Assembly (NCBI GenBank): GCA_017646015.1
Contig: JAGCNI010000095.1
Span: 1-44,922, forward strand
Source: Lentisphaeria bacterium
Lineage (GTDB): Bacteria; Verrucomicrobiota; Lentisphaeria; Victivallales; UBA1829
Length of the DNA: 44,922 nt
Reading direction: 5' to 3'
Part shown: in pieces, positions 40,488 through 44,922 of the stretch
Layout of the letters: every line of letters starts with the position of its first letter
How positions within the stretch are numbered: the first letter of the stretch is position 1
The notes under the pieces: generated by a model
Seen by the model: the letters and a program-made list of their open reading frames with translations, nothing else
Databases searched by the model: none
What the model was told of the DNA's origin: nothing
Made by a program: the position numbers and the translations under genes

Positions 40488-41144
40488 ATGTTTACTTTTT
40501 TCCGGTATCTCCTGATCTTTCTTTTCGGTTGCAGCGGGATTCTTTTTGCTCAGACGAAAAAAGAGGTGTATTCTAAAAATATTCCTTATTCAGATGAAGA
40601 TGTCGGAGTTATTTTTCCGGCACAGATCAGCAGTTTTTCCAAAACAGAGGTCCGGAAAAAGAACAATCCGATGTATGGAACAGTGATCCGTTATGCCGGA
40701 AATCTCGGCGGATGCAGTGCGGATATTTATCTCTATTCTTTGAAAATGGAGCCCGCACTGATCTCCGCAAAAGAATTTGAAGAACATGCATACGAAGTCG
40801 CTGCCAAAAATATTATGAGACTGCCGACTCTTTCCCCGACATTGGAAGCGGTGGAGGAACTGGCACATTTCGACCTGTTCGTCAACGATAAAAAAACAGG
40901 TCTCAGGAAGACATTTCATTTCACCATTTCCGGGGGGGATTATATCTCGGAAATGGTTTTGTTTCCCTGTTATGCCCGCATCATAAAACTGCGTTTGAGT
41001 TATCCGGAGGGATTGGTTTCCGCCGGGAAAGATGCCGAAGAGTTTATCAAGCAGATCACATCTCTCTTTTTTCAGAAAAAGAAAGTTGATTTCCGGAAGT
41101 CGGCGGAATCTGCTCTTCCGATAGAGGAAAAAAAGAGTAAATAA
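40488..41144 (+). CDS. Secreted hypothetical protein coupled to argH
   Basis: I do not recognise the family. The 218-residue protein begins with a signal peptide (FFRYLLIFLFGCSGILFAQ, cleaved before about T23), so it is periplasmic or outer-membrane associated. The mature part is mixed alpha/beta with a long segment of short beta strands and ends in a Lys/Ser tail. There are no recognisable catalytic motifs. It starts 3 bases after argH, so the two are probably translated from one message although a functional link to arginine synthesis is not evident. It converges with the RecB-like gene with a 4-base gap. Confidence 0.75.
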   Translation: MFTFFRYLLIFLFGCSGILFAQTKKEVYSKNIPYSDEDVGVIFPAQISSFSKTEVRKKNNPMYGTVIRYAGNLGGCSADIYLYSLKMEPALISAKEFEEHAYEVAAKNIMRLPTLSPTLEAVEELAHFDLFVNDKKTGLRKTFHFTISGGDYISEMVLFPCYARIIKLRLSYPEGLVSAGKDAEEFIKQITSLFFQKKKVDFRKSAESALPIEEKKSK

Positions 41145-41148
41145 CGAT

Positions 41149-42147
41149 TTATCTGCCGAGTTTGGAACAGAGTCCGCGGAAGTGACAACTGAGGCAGATC
41201 TCTGCTTTTTCAGTACAGGGGAATTGTTCTATTGCAACTCCCCTGCCATGATTGATTTTTTTCAACATTTCCTTTGCACTTTTTCCGACCAGAGAGCTGT
41301 TCAGTTGTGACGGGATGATTTTTCTCGGAAAGAGTCCTTCCCCGGAAAAACGGATCGAATGGATCTCTGTTGTATGCTCTCTGTAACGGGAGGCTGTCCA
41401 CGTTGCCAGTGTTTTTTCTTTCAGTCCGGATTCCGTGTTGTCCTCTGTATTTGAAAAACCGGTTAGATCTTCCGGGTCCGGGTAGGATCGGAATTCAAAT
41501 GCGATCAATTTTTTCCGGGAAACAGCAAAGATCCAGGGGCGTAATGATACCGGGATCTCATGATAATAAAAAGTTTTATGTTCCGGCGGAAGGTGCCATG
41601 AAAGCGGATCGATCGAAACGATCAAACGGGGCAGATGGCTGTCGGTGAACAACTCAAAGAAAAGACGGAACTGCCGGTATGCTTCGGAAAGCAATTCCTC
41701 CACACAGGAAAATTCACCTGTCTGATAGTGCAGCTCTGCAAAAGATAATTTTTTCGGATCGTGCAGATATTCCTCCCGTGACAATTGTTGTTCCGCTGTG
41801 ATCATGGATGTGGACACGTGGATCTGCATCTCTTCGATGAGAGCCTCCTCTCTTTCCTTTTCTACCCGGACTCCTGCAATATTGGAAAGAGCGGAAGCCA
41901 TTGCTGATTCCAGAACATTGCCGATCCATGCGTGGAATGTGGTGAGATATTTTTCAAGATAACACTGCATGGAGTTGTCATTTGCGTGAAGATCCCAGCC
42001 GCCCTGAGCGAGATAATGCCGGAAATACCATGCCCGCAGACATCGTTTGAAGAGGAAATGTTTTGCGGGAGACCATGTGAATTCTCCCTGCGGCAAATCA
42101 TTAGAGAATTTTGCCGCATTGAGGAGCCAGCGTTTGAAGTCCGGCAT
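41149..42147 (-). CDS. PD-(D/E)XK (RecB-type) fold protein with Fe-S cysteines, probably inactive nuclease
   Basis: A 332-residue protein resembling RecB/AddB-type nuclease domains. The N-terminal WSPAKHFLFKRCLRAWYFRHYLAQGGW contains C36. The C-terminus adds C318, C321 and C327 (C-x2-C-x5-C), the pattern that holds a 4Fe-4S cluster in AddB and Cas4. At the expected catalytic strand the sequence is LIAFEFRSY (E218, R220) where D/E-x-K is needed, and the preceding Asp seems replaced in LRPWIF. It may thus be a structural or DNA-binding relic of the fold. It lies 3 bases after sppA in one operon. Confidence 0.7.
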   Translation of the reverse strand: MPDFKRWLLNAAKFSNDLPQGEFTWSPAKHFLFKRCLRAWYFRHYLAQGGWDLHANDNSMQCYLEKYLTTFHAWIGNVLESAMASALSNIAGVRVEKEREEALIEEMQIHVSTSMITAEQQLSREEYLHDPKKLSFAELHYQTGEFSCVEELLSEAYRQFRLFFELFTDSHLPRLIVSIDPLSWHLPPEHKTFYYHEIPVSLRPWIFAVSRKKLIAFEFRSYPDPEDLTGFSNTEDNTESGLKEKTLATWTASRYREHTTEIHSIRFSGEGLFPRKIIPSQLNSSLVGKSAKEMLKKINHGRGVAIEQFPCTEKAEICLSCHFRGLCSKLGR

Positions 42148-42150
42148 ATA

Positions 42151-43206
42151 TCAGAATCCAACAGGCAGGAAATAAGGGGTTCCCGGTTTCAGTTGGACAG
42201 ATGTTTCCCGGAGAGTATTTTCCAGAGAAAGTTTCACATTGGCATTTGCCGCAAGCATGGAAAAGAGTTGTGAGAAAGAGAAGTATTCTTCATAGCGCAC
42301 GACCAGAAATCCATTTTGTGTGATCCCCGCTTCTTTTGCCGCAGCCTGAATCGCATCCCGGAAAGAACCGATGGAGTCGATCAGACCGAGTGACAACGCT
42401 TGTTTACCGTCAAAAATTCTGCCGTCACCGATGATGGAAGTCTTGATTTTTTCAATGGGGATCCCGCGTGATGTTGCCACGATTTTCACGAATTCATCAT
42501 AGGTGTTGCTGACCAGCGTATTGACGATTTTGATCTCTTCCGGTGTTCTGGGGCGTGAACCGTTGAGCATATCTTTCATTTTTCCGGAGGTATAGATTTC
42601 CGATTTCAACCCGATTTTCTGGAAAAGTCCCTGATAATTGATCGAGGAGATGATGACCCCGATACTGCCGGTGAGAGTCATACGGTTGGCAATGATTGGT
42701 TTGCAGGCGGCAGCGATATAATATCCGCCGCTGGTGGCAATGGAGTTCATCACTGCGACCACCGGTTTTTTTGTGTTTTTCCGGAAGAGGCAGAGTTCTT
42801 CATAGATCCGATCCGACGCAACGACTTCTCCGCCGGGAGTATTCAGGTTGATGATCAGTGCTTTGGCTTCCGGATCTGCTGCCGCTTTCCGGATCATGGC
42901 ACAAATCCGGTTTGCATTGGCATCATCATTCAGTGAATCTGAATCCGTGATCATGCCGCGGACATCAATGACAATGATTTTTGCTCCGGCTGCAGAATTG
43001 GAACGGGTATCTCTGATGATTTTTTCCTTGAAAATTTCAGTATCTTTTTCCAGTTTCAGATCCATTTCCGAATCCATTGCAAAGATTCCGATCAACATCA
43101 GGATGATCAGGACAAGCAGGATCAGAAGAATCATTCCGCATCCGAGCAGACCGCATCCGATACAACCCAAACCGCGTTTTTTCACTGTTGCATTTTCTTC
43201 AGCCAT
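42151..43206 (-). CDS. sppA: Signal peptide peptidase SppA (S49 family)
   Basis: A membrane serine protease that degrades cleaved signal peptides. ATG 43206 is preferred over the ATG 6 bases upstream, since AAAGGA is then spaced by 8 bases; this gives 351 residues. One membrane helix lies at about 24-44. The Ser/Lys dyad is S159 in NSIATSGGYY and K209 in TSGKMKDM, with LNTPGGEV and GSIGVI around the active site. It is the single-domain, shorter form. A cysteine- and glycine-rich stretch precedes the helix. It lies between pfkB and the RecB-like gene. Confidence 0.92.
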   Translation of the reverse strand: MAEENATVKKRGLGCIGCGLLGCGMILLILLVLIILMLIGIFAMDSEMDLKLEKDTEIFKEKIIRDTRSNSAAGAKIIVIDVRGMITDSDSLNDDANANRICAMIRKAAADPEAKALIINLNTPGGEVVASDRIYEELCLFRKNTKKPVVAVMNSIATSGGYYIAAACKPIIANRMTLTGSIGVIISSINYQGLFQKIGLKSEIYTSGKMKDMLNGSRPRTPEEIKIVNTLVSNTYDEFVKIVATSRGIPIEKIKTSIIGDGRIFDGKQALSLGLIDSIGSFRDAIQAAAKEAGITQNGFLVVRYEEYFSFSQLFSMLAANANVKLSLENTLRETSVQLKPGTPYFLPVGF

Positions 43207-43222
43207 ATACATGATCCTTTCT

Positions 43223-44161
43223 TTACAGAGTTGTGATCAGCTCCGGAGCCGGGAGAGCTTCGCAGAAAGAGAGAGCCTGGTCCAGATCATATTCTGCAGC
43301 AGAGGGAGTCATACAGCTTGCAGAAGCGGCACAGAGTCCGGCTTGAAATGCTTTCAGCGGTTCTGTTCCTGCCATGATCTCGGAACAGGTCACTGCAGAA
43401 CAGGTATCTCCGGCACCGATGGGATTGAGTACCCGGGAGAGTCGGGGAGTCTGCAATTTCCAGATTCCTGCTCCATCAAAGAAATAAGCCGCATCCGGTC
43501 CGGCGGTAATGGCTGCATTTTGGATATTGAAAGAGGATTTACAGACAGCAAAAGCCTCGATCAGATCATTTTTCCCGGTCAGTTTGAAAAGTTCTTCCTG
43601 ATTGATTTTCAGAAGAGATACACCCAACTGCAGAGAGTCTTCCACTTTCATGAAAGAGTCCAGCATCACAAATTTTTTGAGGCTGACTGCTTTTTTGATC
43701 AAGCCGGAATAGAAAGATGAGGTGACACCCGCCGGATAGGTTCCGCAAATCGCCAGAGAATCACATTCCTCCATTCTAGCAAGTGCTTTCTGATATAATT
43801 TTTCCATACTTTCCGGAGAGAGCGGTTCGTTTGGTTCAATCAGTTCCGTAACAGAATGTGGAGAATCGCTGATGATGGTGGAACAGGTCCTTGTAGTTGC
43901 TTCAGAAATTTCTGTCTCGTGACGGAGTCCCTGTTGTGCCAACACATCGATCAGTTGTTTTCCTGTGAGACCGCCGGCGAACTGGAGCAGGAGGGTAGTC
44001 GCTTTCTGCCATGTTTTTGCTGCCCGGCAGAAGTTGATCCCTTTTCCGGATGCGGTTTGTTCCAGAGCATACGCCCGGTTGACTTCACCTTGTGTCAATG
44101 TTCTGAAATGAAGTGTTTTTTGCCAAGCGGGATTCAAACCGCAAACCAGAATCGTTTTCAT
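43223..44161 (-). CDS. PfkB family carbohydrate kinase, 1-phosphofructokinase-like
   Basis: A 312-residue ribokinase-family sugar kinase. GKGIN (39-43) and LNPIGAGDT (245-253, catalytic D252) are the two family signatures, and the N-terminus (VCGLNPAWQKTL) resembles the fructose-1-phosphate/tagatose-6-phosphate kinase group. The exact sugar phosphate cannot be told; no PTS or transporter gene is adjacent. It is preceded by a consensus-like promoter and followed after 16 bases by sppA, so it heads the operon pfkB-sppA-RecB-like. Confidence 0.88.
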   Translation of the reverse strand: MKTILVCGLNPAWQKTLHFRTLTQGEVNRAYALEQTASGKGINFCRAAKTWQKATTLLLQFAGGLTGKQLIDVLAQQGLRHETEISEATTRTCSTIISDSPHSVTELIEPNEPLSPESMEKLYQKALARMEECDSLAICGTYPAGVTSSFYSGLIKKAVSLKKFVMLDSFMKVEDSLQLGVSLLKINQEELFKLTGKNDLIEAFAVCKSSFNIQNAAITAGPDAAYFFDGAGIWKLQTPRLSRVLNPIGAGDTCSAVTCSEIMAGTEPLKAFQAGLCAASASCMTPSAAEYDLDQALSFCEALPAPELITTL

Positions 44162-44208
44162 ATTTTATAGTCTCCGCGTTTATTTTGCAAAATTATTTTT
44201 CTATTGCT

Positions 44209-44237
44209 AATCTATAACGGAATATATTTTTTGTCAA
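44209..44237 (-). promoter_or_regulatory. Strong promoter for the pfkB-sppA operon
   Basis: On the minus strand TTGACA (plus 44232-44237) and TAGATT (plus 44209-44214) have a 17-base spacer, about 50 bases before the kinase start codon. Confidence 0.7.
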
Positions 44238-44287
44238 GACAGCTTTTCGGATTTTTCTGCAAAAAAACGCGGAATATCTCTGAAATC

Positions 44288-44922
44288 TCAGGCGAGACAG
44301 AGCCATACTGTATAGCCTGTGTAAAGCAGGAAAAGGAATACTCCTTCTTTCCGGCTGATGACCGATCCTGTTTTCATGATCGGATAAAGAATGACAGAAA
44401 CAAAAATCATCAATCCCATATCCACCCAGCTGATCCCCGGTGCATAAATCGGCGCGAAAAGTGGCGCAATTCCGAGGATCGCAAGAATATTGAAAATATT
44501 GGAGCCGACCACGTTTCCGATCGCAATATCTTTTTCGCCTTTGATCGCAGCCACCACCGAAGTTGCAAGTTCGGGCAGACTGGTTCCGACCGCAACAACT
44601 GTCAAGCCGATCACAGCATCGGAAATTTTGCAGAGTTTGGCAATGTAAACCGCCGCATTGACAAACAGTTTTGCACCGCCGACAAGGCAGCCGAGGCCGA
44701 TCGCCACAAACAGCAATGCCAGCCAGACGGGATACATCTTGACTTCTTCAGCGGGCTTTTCTTCTGTCTCTCCCTGTGTTTCCTCTTTCCGGGATGCGTG
44801 GATGCTCCATGCTGTATAAGCAATGATCCCGATCAGAAGAATTACAGCCTGCCAGCGGTTGACTCCTTTGGAGATCGCATAGAACCCGGTCAGAAGAATC
44901 GCCGAGAAGATCATCAGTGGAA
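44288..44922 (-). CDS. Calcium/sodium antiporter, CaxA/YrbG type, C-terminal part (cut by the window edge)
   Basis: The second half of a CaCA-superfamily cation exchanger in the inner membrane. The visible 211 residues hold about six hydrophobic segments and the second alpha repeat (VVAVGTSLPELATSVVAAIKGEKDIAIGNVVGSNIFNIL), with the GTSLPE and GNVVGSNIFN signatures that bind cation. An acidic Glu/Lys loop (about RKEETQGETEEKPAEEVK) marks the centre of the protein. The frame is open to the window edge, so the start and first alpha repeat lie beyond 44922. The gene ends 126 bases before the pfkB start codon. Confidence 0.92.
   Translation of the reverse strand, partial: PLMIFSAILLTGFYAISKGVNRWQAVILLIGIIAYTAWSIHASRKEETQGETEEKPAEEVKMYPVWLALLFVAIGLGCLVGGAKLFVNAAVYIAKLCKISDAVIGLTVVAVGTSLPELATSVVAAIKGEKDIAIGNVVGSNIFNILAILGIAPLFAPIYAPGISWVDMGLMIFVSVILYPIMKTGSVISRKEGVFLFLLYTGYTVWLCLA

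Noticed and set aside
41149-42147. Cas4 or AddB nuclease as a sign of a defence or recombination system
   Set aside because: The catalytic residues are missing and no cas, addA or other defence gene is near, so only the fold and cysteine pattern are claimed.

Overview
The window looks like a chromosomal segment of a Gram-negative bacterium of the PVC group, most likely Lentisphaerota (Victivallis-like). The reasons are a BamA outer-membrane assembly gene, HtrA and SppA envelope proteases, and lipoproteins, together with a set of families that is typical of that phylum: prepilin-like proteins with the H-x9-D-G C-terminal motif, DUF4838 and DUF4832 glycosidase-like proteins, Gfo/Idh oxidoreductases and a neutral-ceramidase-like protein. 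The phylum call is inference from gene content; no rRNA gene is present. Base composition looks even throughout. I see no insertion sequence, prophage, tRNA, rRNA or CRISPR array.

Layout. 1-2001: 3' part of valS, then rsmD. 2014-4580: a consensus-like promoter drives a membrane-anchored coiled-coil protein, two tiny membrane/lipoprotein ORFs and a metallo-beta-lactamase-fold hydrolase. 4675-11779 (minus): a tightly packed five-gene operon (DUF4832 protein, prepilin-like protein, secreted DUF4838 protein, PIG-L deacetylase, GNAT acetyltransferase). A divergent AraC-type regulator lies at 11967-12830, and a perfect palindrome overlaps the predicted operon promoter. 12922-14202 (minus): proA. 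14345-17260 (minus): a sugar operon (TIM-barrel isomerase/epimerase, polysaccharide deacetylase, Gfo/Idh oxidoreductase). 17656-23404 (plus): core informational genes prs, rplY, pth, rpsF, ssb, rpsR, rplI, dnaB. 23485-27234: bamA and htrA, convergent, with both stop codons inside one hairpin. 27297-31341 (plus): a DUF2851 protein, metY and a ceramidase-like protein. 31607-34779 (minus): a second DUF4838 plus prepilin-like pair. 35059-37444: a creatinase-like M24 protein and a divergent LacI-type regulator. 37633-38881 (minus): a TRL-family lipoprotein and prmC. 39093-41144 (plus): argH and a secreted hypothetical. 41149-44161 (minus): PfkB kinase, SppA and a degenerate RecB-type nuclease-fold protein. 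44288-44922: 3' part of a CaxA-type cation antiporter.

How the genes work together. Housekeeping blocks alternate with small regulated catabolic islands. The most interesting signal is that both DUF4838 glycosidase-like proteins sit next to their own H-x9-D-G prepilin-like protein, under a local regulator or palindrome. In the first locus, deacetylase and acetyltransferase genes follow in the same operon. This suggests a glycan-use system in which a dedicated pseudopilin partners each secreted glycosidase-like enzyme. The pairing is seen in the sequence; the function is inference.
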